DNA from: Haladaptatus pallidirubidus
GTDB lineage: Archaea; Halobacteriota; Halobacteria; Halobacteriales; Haladaptataceae
Assembly (NCBI RefSeq): GCF_020700235.1
Contig: NZ_CP085307.1
Coordinates: forward strand, 124,001-188,000
DNA length: 64,000 nt
Direction: 5' to 3'
In this document: piece by piece, positions 16,672 through 24,981 of the stretch
Numbering within the stretch: position 1 is the first letter of the stretch
Layout of the letters: each line of letters begins with the position of its first letter
Position numbers and translations under genes: made by a program
The notes under the pieces: model-generated
What the model saw: only the letters and a program-made list of their open reading frames with translations
What the model was told of the DNA's origin: nothing
Database searches by the model: none

Positions 16672-17916
16672 TCATTGTGACGTCTCCTCTGAATTGGCGA
16701 GTTTCAAGACGGTATTAGCAAACACCTCTGCCCCTGCGACGGCATCGTCCCACTGGGTGAATTCCTGCTCGTTGTGTGTTTTACCATCAACACTGTGAAC
16801 AAAGACGAGCCCTGTTTGAGTCACGTCTGCTAAATAAGAAGCATCATGACCAGCGCCACCGATCATCCGTTCATGAGATAGTCCGAGTTCGTCAGCAACG
16901 GTCTCAAGGCTATTGCAAATTTGCTGTGAGAATTCTGTATGCGGGATCCTCCATAGTTCCTCGAGATCATACTCGGTTCCCTCGCGAGTACAGGCAGATG
17001 ATAATTCGGCTTCGATTTGATCGATACCACGAGTGACTACATCATAGTCATAGGATCGGAGATCGATAGTAAAACTGGCTTTGGATGGAATTACGTTCAC
17101 TGAGTTAGGTTCAATGGTCAACTCCCCAACGGTCGTTACCACATCATCTGCAAGATGGTTACTGAGCCGTCGAATCCCGGTAATTACGTCTGCTGCTGCA
17201 ACCAGCGAATCCGATCGAGTATGCATTGGTGAGGGGCCCGCATGATCAGCTTCGCCATAGATCGTTGCTTCGAGCCACGCCATACCAAGAATCCCTTCAA
17301 CAATTCCGATTTCTCGTCCACACTCTTCGAGCACGGGCCCTTGCTCTACGTGGAGTTCTAGGTATGCATGTGGTATCTGATTTGGATTACACGGGCTCTC
17401 ACCATCATACCCAATCTGCGTAAGTGCATCCTCAACTGAGGTACCCTGCTCATCTGTGGTAGAGAGGATTTCATCGACATCATGAATCCCAACCCAGGCC
17501 CCACTACCCATCAACGCTGGTTTGAAACGCGACCCCTCTTCATTCGTCCAATTGACGATCTCAATAGGCCGTTGTGTCTCTATGTCCAAATTCTCGAAAA
17601 CTCGAATTGTCTCCAGAGCGGTGAGAACACCGAGTTGTCCATCGTATCGTCCGCCGCTTGGTTGTGAATCTAAATGTGACCCGATGAGAATTGGGTTGGC
17701 TGATTGGTCAGCACCTGACCGACGTCCGAAAATATTCCCAAGTTCATCGATCCGGACTGATAGTCCAAGCGCCTCTAAATCCGATACGAACTTATCTCTG
17801 ATTTCACCATCGGTTGCTGAAAGAGCTAATCGGTCAAGACCACCATTCGCGGTCCCACCGACTTCTGAATATTGTTCGAAGGTTTCGTGAAACCGTTCTG
17901 GATTGATTTCCAACAT
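16672..17916 (-). CDS. M20 carbamoylase-type amidohydrolase (N-carbamoyl amino acid / allantoate hydrolase family)
   Basis: A 414-residue metal-dependent enzyme. Metal ligands appear in LIGSHLDSQPSGGRYDGQLG and in NWTNEEGSRF, followed by LELHVEQGPVLE, the pattern of HyuC/AmaB and allantoate amidohydrolase. The dimerisation domain begins near GEADHAGPSPMHTRSD. Family members hydrolyse N-carbamoyl amino acids to the amino acid, CO2 and ammonia. That is the step after hydantoin ring opening by HyuAB, and it links the two genes. It is divergent from the Liv-type binding protein. Confidence 0.9.
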   Translation of the reverse strand: MLEINPERFHETFEQYSEVGGTANGGLDRLALSATDGEIRDKFVSDLEALGLSVRIDELGNIFGRRSGADQSANPILIGSHLDSQPSGGRYDGQLGVLTALETIRVFENLDIETQRPIEIVNWTNEEGSRFKPALMGSGAWVGIHDVDEILSTTDEQGTSVEDALTQIGYDGESPCNPNQIPHAYLELHVEQGPVLEECGREIGIVEGILGMAWLEATIYGEADHAGPSPMHTRSDSLVAAADVITGIRRLSNHLADDVVTTVGELTIEPNSVNVIPSKASFTIDLRSYDYDVVTRGIDQIEAELSSACTREGTEYDLEELWRIPHTEFSQQICNSLETVADELGLSHERMIGGAGHDASYLADVTQTGLVFVHSVDGKTHNEQEFTQWDDAVAGAEVFANTVLKLANSEETSQ

Positions 17917-18062
17917 GTGCGTGATAATCTCACCCGTGCTATTTACATCTTGTCTAGATTGAATTCGAATTCTCGGACAAGGTTTCGTTCCTATAATACA
18001 AATCAGGACAAATAGCCAGATTGACCGATACCTTTTTATATTCCGTCTCTGAGTTCAGTAAC
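17917..18062. promoter_or_regulatory. Divergent promoter region between the two catabolic arms
   Basis: This 146-bp gap separates two genes read in opposite directions. On the plus strand TTTTTATA (18033-18040) lies about 27 nt before the ATG at 18063, which fits a leaderless transcript and fixes that start. On the minus strand TGTAAATAG near 17940-17948 sits at the same distance from the ATG at 17916. A shared regulator binding between them is likely; the Lrp/AsnC gene is the candidate. Confidence 0.55.
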
Positions 18063-19349
18063 ATGGGTATTAACAACGTGTCTCATGCCACCACACGCCG
18101 CGGATTTCTTCGTGTTGGCGGAGCAGGAGCTATTGGTGCGTTAGCTGGATGTCTCAAGGGGTTTGGAGGAAGTGAAGGAGGAGGAGGCCTCAAAATCGGG
18201 TTTTACGGGCCATTTTCGGGGCCAGCTTCAAACATTGGGCAGCAAAAGAAGATGGCAGCGAACCTTGCTCGTGAACTGATAAATGAAAATGATGGTGTAC
18301 ATGGTGAGGATATCACCTTAGTATTTGGCGACTCAGAATCTGAGCCCTCGGCTGGTCGGAACGAGGTTAATCGGCTAATTCAAGAAGAGAATGTAGATGC
18401 AGTAGGAGGGGGATTTCACAGTGACGTTGCGTTGACCACAATCGATGTGACTAACCAACACGATGTGCCACAGATCATCGACGAAGCGGTGTCAAGTGAG
18501 ATTGTCAAAAAGATCAACAACAATAACTTAACGAACGTCTTTAAAACGACACCACCTTCGGAAGCCTATGCGGTGGGTTGGCGACAACTTATTTCGCAGT
18601 TTCAAAAGCAGAAGATCGGCTACTTTCCCTATCAGAAAAAGAGAATTGCGTTGATCGGAGAGGACACCTCATATGGGCTCTCCATTATGGATTTGATGAA
18701 GGGTGAATTGAAGAAAATCGGCTGGAATGTTATTTCGGAAGATGAAGTTGGATTAGATGAGACCGATTTTACCTCTCTCCTCGCGCGAATCAAGGAAAAT
18801 AACCCAGATATCGTGTGGGGTGTTCAAACATCATCATCCGGTGCTGGTAACCTTGCAAAGCAGTTTGCTGGAGCTGGCTTTGAAAACACACATTTCTTCC
18901 ACAACTATGGTCTTACAATCGAACAAGCTCGGCAAACCGCTGGTAATGCCGCAAATGGCGCAATTACGCTGTTGAATGCGGGTCGCGTAGACAAATTGCT
19001 CAAACAACAAGGAGCGCTTCAGGCATGGAATGAGAAACACGATGCCCAGATGACCGGGAGTGCGGCACTCTCGTACCAAAATATCAAATTGATTGCGGAG
19101 TATGCCCGTTCCTTTGACGATTTAGAGACATTCAGATCGGCAAGTAACGATCAATGGGCTAAACACGTCCTCAATCACGATCCAGTCGAGGGCGGGAGCG
19201 GGTACATCAAATTCCAGCAAAACCACCAAGCAGCATGGGGAAGCCCGAAGACACAGTCGGCACTCGGGTACCAGATAATTAATGGGAATTTGAACTTTGT
19301 ATGGCCTCCCGAGCTAGCAGCCAAACAAATAGACGGGAGTGTCTACTAA
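18063..19349 (+). CDS. Branched-chain amino acid type ABC substrate-binding lipoprotein
   Basis: The 428-residue protein begins with a twin-arginine signal (TTRRGFLRVGGAGAIGALAG) followed at once by a lipobox Cys, so it is exported folded and anchored outside. The mature part starts LKIGFYGPFSGPASNIGQQ, the type 1 periplasmic-binding fold used by LivJ/LivK and amide-binding relatives such as AmiC. The open frame extends 14 codons upstream, but the TATA box spacing favours this ATG. It is the receptor for the LivG/F/H/M genes downstream. Ligand may be an amide or ureide in view of the neighbours. Confidence 0.9.
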   Translation: MGINNVSHATTRRGFLRVGGAGAIGALAGCLKGFGGSEGGGGLKIGFYGPFSGPASNIGQQKKMAANLARELINENDGVHGEDITLVFGDSESEPSAGRNEVNRLIQEENVDAVGGGFHSDVALTTIDVTNQHDVPQIIDEAVSSEIVKKINNNNLTNVFKTTPPSEAYAVGWRQLISQFQKQKIGYFPYQKKRIALIGEDTSYGLSIMDLMKGELKKIGWNVISEDEVGLDETDFTSLLARIKENNPDIVWGVQTSSSGAGNLAKQFAGAGFENTHFFHNYGLTIEQARQTAGNAANGAITLLNAGRVDKLLKQQGALQAWNEKHDAQMTGSAALSYQNIKLIAEYARSFDDLETFRSASNDQWAKHVLNHDPVEGGSGYIKFQQNHQAAWGSPKTQSALGYQIINGNLNFVWPPELAAKQIDGSVY

Positions 19350-19393
19350 CTCAATGAGAGACGTGAGCAAGGGAGCTAACTTTTTCCCGATAG

Positions 19394-19828
19394 GTGGTGA
19401 CCACAGTGGAGATTAAACACGCTACAACACCCGAGGAACGTCAAAAAGCGTTCCCAATCCTTCAGGAGCTTCGATCTCACCTCACTGCAGATTCATTTGA
19501 CGATCTGTATGCCGAAATGGCTGAAGAGGGGTATCGACTCTTTGTAGGCTATGAAAAAGACAAGCCAGTGGCAGTGGCTGGCGTCACAATTTCGACGAAC
19601 TTCTATTTAGGACGACACGCGTATGTCTACGATCTCGTAACCACAGAATCACGTCGTTCCAAAGGGTATGGTGAAGAGCTTCTGTTGTTCGTGCACGAAT
19701 GGGCCGAGCAACAGGAGTGCGATGCTGTTGAGCTCGAATCAGGATTGTGGCGAGACGACGCTCATCGTTTCTATGAACGATTAGGATACGAAAAATACTG
19801 TTACTCATTCAAATATGATCTTAATTGA
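19394..19828 (+). CDS. GNAT family N-acetyltransferase
   Basis: A 144-residue single-domain acetyltransferase. The acetyl-CoA-binding motif is the R-x-x-G-x-G loop in TTESRRSKGYGEELLLFVHE, followed by HRFYERLGYEKYCYSFKYDL, the usual C-terminal strand. The start is a GTG at 19394; no better ATG exists. It sits inside the transporter/hydrolase operon, so the acceptor may be the imported compound or its product. That would be acylation or detoxification of an amine, inferred only from context. Confidence 0.87.
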   Translation: MVTTVEIKHATTPEERQKAFPILQELRSHLTADSFDDLYAEMAEEGYRLFVGYEKDKPVAVAGVTISTNFYLGRHAYVYDLVTTESRRSKGYGEELLLFVHEWAEQQECDAVELESGLWRDDAHRFYERLGYEKYCYSFKYDLN

Positions 19829-19936
19829 CTCAGCACCTCGAAAGACCCAGTTCGAGTTTGAACGGGGTGTGTTACGTGGTCGGTACCACACGTTATGCCG
19901 GGGACTCACCGGTAGCCGAAGAGAGCTGAAATTGAG

Positions 19937-19966
19937 GGATCAATCCCTGATACAGGGAGTTGATCC
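19937..19966 (+). promoter_or_regulatory. Hairpin covering the ribosome binding site of the amidase
   Basis: GGATCAATCCC pairs with GGGAGTTGATCC across a seven-base loop, with one bulged G. The right arm contains GGGAG, the probable Shine-Dalgarno site, ten bases before the ATG at 19969. Folding would hide the site, so translation could be controlled here. A second dyad, GTGGTCGGTACCAC, lies at 19876-19889. Confidence 0.4.
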
Positions 19967-19968
19967 AC

Positions 19969-21438
19969 ATGAGTGACAAACTGTGCTTCACTCCTGCTAC
20001 CGAACTTGCTGACCGTATTCAGGCAGGTGATCTATCACCAGTTTCTGTCATTGATGCATTCCTCGACCGGATCGATCGGATCAACGACCGGCTCACAGCC
20101 TATGTTACGGTTTGTGATGAGCGTGCTCGTTCGGAAGCATTGGAAGCCGAACAAGCAATCCAGCAAGGTGAGAAATTGGGTCCGCTCCATGGAGTTCCAA
20201 TCGCTATCAAAGATCTCACACGAGTCAACGGTGTTCGTACCACATTTGGTTCTCCGTCATTTGCTGATCACGTTCCTACCGCCGATGATACGGTAGTCAA
20301 ACGGCTCCGAGACGCAGGAGCAATCATTCTTGGAAAAACGAATACGCCCGAATTCGGCCGAAAAACCGTAACCGAAAATTCAGTCTTTGGAGCGTCAACT
20401 AACCCATGGGATCTCACTCGGATAACTGGCGGCTCATCCGGTGGCAGCGCCGCTGCAGTTGCAGCAGGACTTGCACCGCTTGCACTCGGGTCTGATGCAG
20501 CAGGTTCCATACGAATTCCATCCAGTGCCTGTGGAGTGTATGGATTAATGCCTGATTTTGGACGTGTACCGCATGGGGCGTCCAATGTAGACGCATACGA
20601 GAACAACTTACCATACACGTACCTTGGACCGATCGCCCGGACTGTCAGTGATGCGGCACTAATGCTGGATGTGATCGCCGGTCCTGATGTGAACGATCCG
20701 TTTAGTCTTCCACAGGCCCCCGGTTCGTATCGAGACGTTCTTGACGAAGAGATATCGGATCTATCGATCGGTTATTCGATCGACTTCGGTGAGTCCGTAA
20801 TCAGTACGGAAGTGCAGAGTACAGTTGAAAGCGGACTTCAGTATCTTTCAGAAGCTGGTGCAACCGTTGAACCGGTGAACATCACGTTCGAAGAAACATG
20901 GGAAGAACGACACGAAGCACTCGAACGGATTCTCCAGGCCCGGTATGTTGGTCTTTACGAGAATCTAAGACGAGATTCAGACGTTGACCTACTGGCAGAT
21001 GATACCGAGGTTACTCCAGAAGTCAAATCTCGTATTCAGAAGGGCCTACAGATCGATACTCGAGAACTTGCCGACGCACGACGGATTAGGACATCGATCT
21101 ATCGAGAGATTCAATCAGCAGTCGCACAGTTCGACATCCTTGCAACACCAACGCTCGGACGAACCGCATTTGAGCTAGATACAGACCACCCCACTATCGA
21201 CGGTGTCTCGGTGCATCCAATGCATGGCTGGACTCTCACATGGTTGCTTAATCTGAGCGGCAATCCAGCAGGATCTGTCCCAATCGGATTCTCGGATGAC
21301 GGTCTTCCGATTGGAATGCAATTGATTGGACCTCGGTTCGGTGATCGAGACGTACTCAAAGCGAGTGCATTCGTCGAACAGACATTGCCATGGGATGGAT
21401 CATATCCGCCAACAGGGATCACGGAGGCCGAAGGATAA
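19969..21438 (+). CDS. Amidase (amidase-signature family)
   Basis: A 489-residue enzyme with the Ser-cisSer-Lys triad: Lys in GVPIAIKDLTRV, Ser in ITGGSSGGSAAAVAAG and Ser in GSDAAGSIRIPSSACG. Members hydrolyse amides to acid and ammonia; relatives include GatA, allophanate hydrolase and aryl amidases. The ATG used lies three codons after a possible TTG and follows a GGGAG site. It overlaps the livG-like start by one base (TAATG), so the amidase and transporter are coexpressed and the imported ligand is probably its substrate. Confidence 0.9.
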   Translation: MSDKLCFTPATELADRIQAGDLSPVSVIDAFLDRIDRINDRLTAYVTVCDERARSEALEAEQAIQQGEKLGPLHGVPIAIKDLTRVNGVRTTFGSPSFADHVPTADDTVVKRLRDAGAIILGKTNTPEFGRKTVTENSVFGASTNPWDLTRITGGSSGGSAAAVAAGLAPLALGSDAAGSIRIPSSACGVYGLMPDFGRVPHGASNVDAYENNLPYTYLGPIARTVSDAALMLDVIAGPDVNDPFSLPQAPGSYRDVLDEEISDLSIGYSIDFGESVISTEVQSTVESGLQYLSEAGATVEPVNITFEETWEERHEALERILQARYVGLYENLRRDSDVDLLADDTEVTPEVKSRIQKGLQIDTRELADARRIRTSIYREIQSAVAQFDILATPTLGRTAFELDTDHPTIDGVSVHPMHGWTLTWLLNLSGNPAGSVPIGFSDDGLPIGMQLIGPRFGDRDVLKASAFVEQTLPWDGSYPPTGITEAEG

Positions 21439-22175
21439 TGGCTGGACACACTTCATCAACGAATGAAAATCAGATCCTCTCTACCGACGGCCTCAAGAAG
21501 TCATTTGGGGGCGTTATGGCGGTCGATGGCCTCGATATCTCGATCGAACCCGGCGAGTTGGTTGGATTGATCGGTCCCAATGGATCTGGAAAGACGACAA
21601 CGCTGAATCTCATCACCGGGTTTCTATCGCCAAGCGATGGCGAAATCTCACTCGATGGTAAGGACATTACGAACAAGAAACCGTATGAAGTGTCCACGCT
21701 TGGCGTTGGTCGGACGTTCCAGATATCGAAGCCATTTGGTCGGCTAACTGTCGTAGAGAATATGATGGTCCCAAATGTCTCAGTTGGGCCTGAAGAGCGG
21801 GATGAGCGGATTTGGGAATTACTGGAGGAACTACATCTGGATCATGTCGCTGAAAACCGTGCTGATGAACTCAGTGGCGGACAGAAAAAGCTCCTCGAAC
21901 TAGCTCGTGTACTAATGCTCGAACCGGAGCTGATTCTGCTCGATGAGCCGGCTGCAGGTGTTAATCCCGCACTCATGGATGAGATTATCGATGACATTAA
22001 ACGGATCAACAATCGAGGAACCGCCATTCTCGTGATCGAGCACGATATGTCCGTGATCAGTGCACTCTGTGAGCGAGTCATTGTGATGAACGCCGGACGA
22101 CAAGTGATGAGTGGTACTTTCGAAGAGGTCCAAGCTGATGATCAAGTTCGTGAAGCCTATCTCGGAGGGACGTAA
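21438..22175 (+). CDS. livG: Branched-chain type ABC transporter ATPase LivG
   Basis: A 245-residue ATPase. Walker A is GPNGSGKTT, the ABC signature is LSGGQKKLLELAR and Walker B is LILLDEPAAGVNP, with the switch His in VIEHDM. The AGVNP after Walker B and the C-terminal AYLGG are typical of LivG and distinguish it from LivF. The ATG overlaps the amidase stop codon; a longer in-frame reading would extend into the amidase and is rejected. It pairs with LivF in the inner-face dimer. Confidence 0.93.
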   Translation: MAGHTSSTNENQILSTDGLKKSFGGVMAVDGLDISIEPGELVGLIGPNGSGKTTTLNLITGFLSPSDGEISLDGKDITNKKPYEVSTLGVGRTFQISKPFGRLTVVENMMVPNVSVGPEERDERIWELLEELHLDHVAENRADELSGGQKKLLELARVLMLEPELILLDEPAAGVNPALMDEIIDDIKRINNRGTAILVIEHDMSVISALCERVIVMNAGRQVMSGTFEEVQADDQVREAYLGGT

Positions 22176-22176
22176 A

Positions 22177-22893
22177 ATGTCACTAGTTGATTTAGAGTCA
22201 GTCGACGCCGGATACGGTGAAAATCAGGTTCTGCACGATATTAACCTCGATATCGAACCCGATCGCGTCAACTGTATCATCGGACCAAACGGATCCGGAA
22301 AATCGACGCTTCTAAAAACCATTTGTGGACTCGTCGAGGTCTGGGATGGGTCAATCCGAATTCGAGATCACGATGTGACAAATGCCCATCCACGGAACGT
22401 TATCGAACAGGGTGCAGTCATGCTGCCCCAAAGTGGAAACGTCTTTCCGGAGATGACTGTCCAAGAGAACCTCCGGATTGGGGCATTCTTAGTCGATGAT
22501 ACGAAGTTTTTGAAAAATCAGTATGGGACAGTGTTCGAGATGTTTCCAGTCCTTGAAGAAAAGCGAAATCAACGAGCTGGAGAACTCAGCGGAGGCCAGC
22601 AAATGATGGTTGCATTTGGCCGTGCACTGATGTCTGATCCGGAAATTTTGCTCCTTGATGAACCAAGTGCAGGACTTGCCCCTGATCTTGTTGATCTCGT
22701 CTTTGAACAGGTAGCTAGACTCAAAGAAGAAGGTCGGGATATGATTATTATCGAGCAGAACATCCGAAAGGTCCTCGATATTGCCGAATACGTTTACGTC
22801 CTTGATCAGGGGAGCGTTGTGTTCGAAGGATGGACAGACGAACTACGGAATGAAGGCGATATCATGAAAATGTACATTGGAGAACGCCACTAA
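22177..22893 (+). CDS. livF: Branched-chain type ABC transporter ATPase LivF
   Basis: A 238-residue ATPase starting MSLVDLESVDAGYGENQVLH, one base after the livG stop. It has Walker A GPNGSGKST, signature LSGGQQMMVAFGRAL and Walker B ILLLDEPSAGLAPDL, with EQN as the switch in IIEQNIRKV in place of the usual His; Gln/Asn at this point is normal for LivF. The C-terminus MYIGERH matches the family end. It forms the heterodimer with LivG. Confidence 0.93.
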   Translation: MSLVDLESVDAGYGENQVLHDINLDIEPDRVNCIIGPNGSGKSTLLKTICGLVEVWDGSIRIRDHDVTNAHPRNVIEQGAVMLPQSGNVFPEMTVQENLRIGAFLVDDTKFLKNQYGTVFEMFPVLEEKRNQRAGELSGGQQMMVAFGRALMSDPEILLLDEPSAGLAPDLVDLVFEQVARLKEEGRDMIIIEQNIRKVLDIAEYVYVLDQGSVVFEGWTDELRNEGDIMKMYIGERH

Positions 22894-22977
22894 TGAATTG
22901 GAAAATAGCCATATCTGAGACACACTTCAACCGGGCAGAGAGCGACCGCACGGTGGTATTGAGAGGAGAAAAGTAAC

Positions 22978-23853
22978 ATGGTCAGTCCTGAGCTTATTAT
23001 TCAACAAATTGTCAATGGTGTGTTCTTTGGCGGACAGCTTGCACTGATTGCAGTTGGACTGACTCTCATCTGGGGTGTCGCTCGTGTTCTCAACTTCTCC
23101 CATGGGGCGCTGTTTATGATCGGCGGATTTGTCGGTTTTTTCGCGTTGGAGATCTCTGGTAGTATTTTCGTCGCGATTCTCAGTTCGATTCTGGTTGTTT
23201 TCGCCGTCGGGTGGATTATCGAATATGCACTGATCGAGCCTCTACGAGACCGAGAAGAATTTGATATCGCATCAATGGTAATCACACTCGGATTTGCGAT
23301 TTTCATTGAAAACGCGATTCTCGTCGAAATCGGCTCGAGTCGGCGTGCATTCCCTCAAATAACGAATGCAGCATGGGAACTAGCAGGCATCACCGTGAAT
23401 GCACAACGGCTTCTAATCTTTTTGATCTCGGTTGTAGCGCTAAGCCTGCTTTTTCTGGTCATCTCCCGAACGAAGCTGGGACTCGCTATTCGAGCAGTCT
23501 CACAGGATAGTGAAACAGCACTTCTCATGGGTATCCGTCCGAAGCGAATTTATGCAATAACCTTCGGAGTGAGTGCTGCCCTTGCGGGGCTAGCGGGTGT
23601 GCTTCTTGCACCACTCTTTGCGATCTATCCATCAGTCGGGTGGTATCCATTTCTGCTGGCATTCATTGTCGTGATGGTCGGTGGTCTTGGAAGTGTTCGG
23701 GGAACGCTTATCGCGGCGATAGGGCTGGCCGTGATTCGAAGCCTCAGCATGATCTGGGTTGCGAGTGAAACGGCAATGATCATCCTCTTTGTAATCATGA
23801 TCATCATTTTAGTTGCCACACCAGACGGTATCGGAGGGTGGATCAGCGGATGA
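22978..23853 (+). CDS. livH: Branched-chain type ABC transporter permease LivH
   Basis: A 291-residue membrane protein with about eight helices. The N-terminal VNGVFFGGQLALIAVGLTLI and GVARVLNFSHGALFMIGGF are the LivH signature. The cytoplasmic coupling segment AVSQDSETALLMGI is typical of the family. A GGAG-containing ribosome binding site precedes the ATG after an 84-bp gap from livF. It forms the channel with LivM, whose start overlaps its stop. Confidence 0.93.
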   Translation: MVSPELIIQQIVNGVFFGGQLALIAVGLTLIWGVARVLNFSHGALFMIGGFVGFFALEISGSIFVAILSSILVVFAVGWIIEYALIEPLRDREEFDIASMVITLGFAIFIENAILVEIGSSRRAFPQITNAAWELAGITVNAQRLLIFLISVVALSLLFLVISRTKLGLAIRAVSQDSETALLMGIRPKRIYAITFGVSAALAGLAGVLLAPLFAIYPSVGWYPFLLAFIVVMVGGLGSVRGTLIAAIGLAVIRSLSMIWVASETAMIILFVIMIIILVATPDGIGGWISG

Positions 23854-24842
23854 TTGGTCAGACACTCCGTGCTGCGTTCGAACGAACCATTACACGGCTC
23901 AGGGAAGATGCTGGAACCCGAAACGGGATCCTGTTCCTGCTTGGTGGACTCATCGCTGCGATTGCCCCACTGATTTTCACATCCTATGGAATTGAGATTC
24001 TCATGCAGTTGTTCATCATCGTGCTCTTAGTCGGAAGTTGGATCTTCATTGCAGGCTATTTTGGTATCTTCACCTTTTCCCACGTCGCCTTGTACGGCGT
24101 CGGAGCCTATGCAGCTGTACTATTCGTAGGTGAATTCGGTGCGCCACCACTCCTGTCGATTCTCATAGCCGGGCTTGCCGCCATCCTGTTTTGCCTTCCG
24201 ATCGCATATCCTGTATTGCGCCTCAAAGGAGCGTATGTTGGAATGGTGACGTTGGCCTATGCGGAAATCATCTACCGAGGTACGATCATCCTTCGGGACG
24301 TGACCGGTGGTCCGACTGGGTACACGAATTTCTCACCTCTCTTCGGTGGTGATCAGCTGCTCATGTACTACTTCGTTGTAAGTGTCGTCGTGCTACTCAT
24401 GATTGTTCAGTATGGGCTCCTCGTTAATCGATTTGGCCTGGTGGCTCGTGCGATTCGTGAATCAGAAGAAGCTGCAGAAATGCTCGGGAATAACGTCCCT
24501 CGATACAAGCTCTCTGGATTCGTTATTGGATCGGCTATCGCTGGTATTGCTGGTGCATTGCAAGCATATACACTGCTCATTATTTCACCGCCGATGCTCC
24601 AACTGTCCCAGATGATCGAGGTAATGGCAATGGGTATCATTGGTGGCCCACGGATGATCGGTGGTGCTGTCTTCGGTGGAGTTGCTGTCTTCGGCCTCTC
24701 AGAGATGCTCCGAGATGTCGGCGAAGTTCGGCTGATTATTTGGGGAGCCTTGTTAGTCATCGTGACGTTGTTCTTCCCGAACGGGCTGGCTGGGAGTGAC
24801 TTCGGCATTCGATCTCGAGTCCAGGAGCTATTCGACCGATGA
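23850..24842 (+). CDS. livM: Branched-chain type ABC transporter permease LivM
   Basis: A 330-residue membrane protein with about nine to ten helices. The motifs SHVALYGVGAYAAVL, LRLKGAYVGMVTLAYAEIIY and AIRESEEAAEMLGNNV are diagnostic for LivM. The chosen ATG overlaps the livH stop as ATGA; another ATG four codons upstream is also in frame. It completes a five-part importer together with the binding protein at 18 kb and the two ATPases. Confidence 0.92.
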   Translation: MIGQTLRAAFERTITRLREDAGTRNGILFLLGGLIAAIAPLIFTSYGIEILMQLFIIVLLVGSWIFIAGYFGIFTFSHVALYGVGAYAAVLFVGEFGAPPLLSILIAGLAAILFCLPIAYPVLRLKGAYVGMVTLAYAEIIYRGTIILRDVTGGPTGYTNFSPLFGGDQLLMYYFVVSVVVLLMIVQYGLLVNRFGLVARAIRESEEAAEMLGNNVPRYKLSGFVIGSAIAGIAGALQAYTLLIISPPMLQLSQMIEVMAMGIIGGPRMIGGAVFGGVAVFGLSEMLRDVGEVRLIIWGALLVIVTLFFPNGLAGSDFGIRSRVQELFDR

Positions 24843-24981
24843 GGGTGGTATCTCGAGTCAGGGGTTACTCTCAGATCAGAGGGGAATGCTGGCCGCCACC
24901 GATTGATTACGACAGTCACGGAATTGCGCGGATCAACAAGCGGCCGAGAACAACCATAGACGCTCACAATACACATAAACA

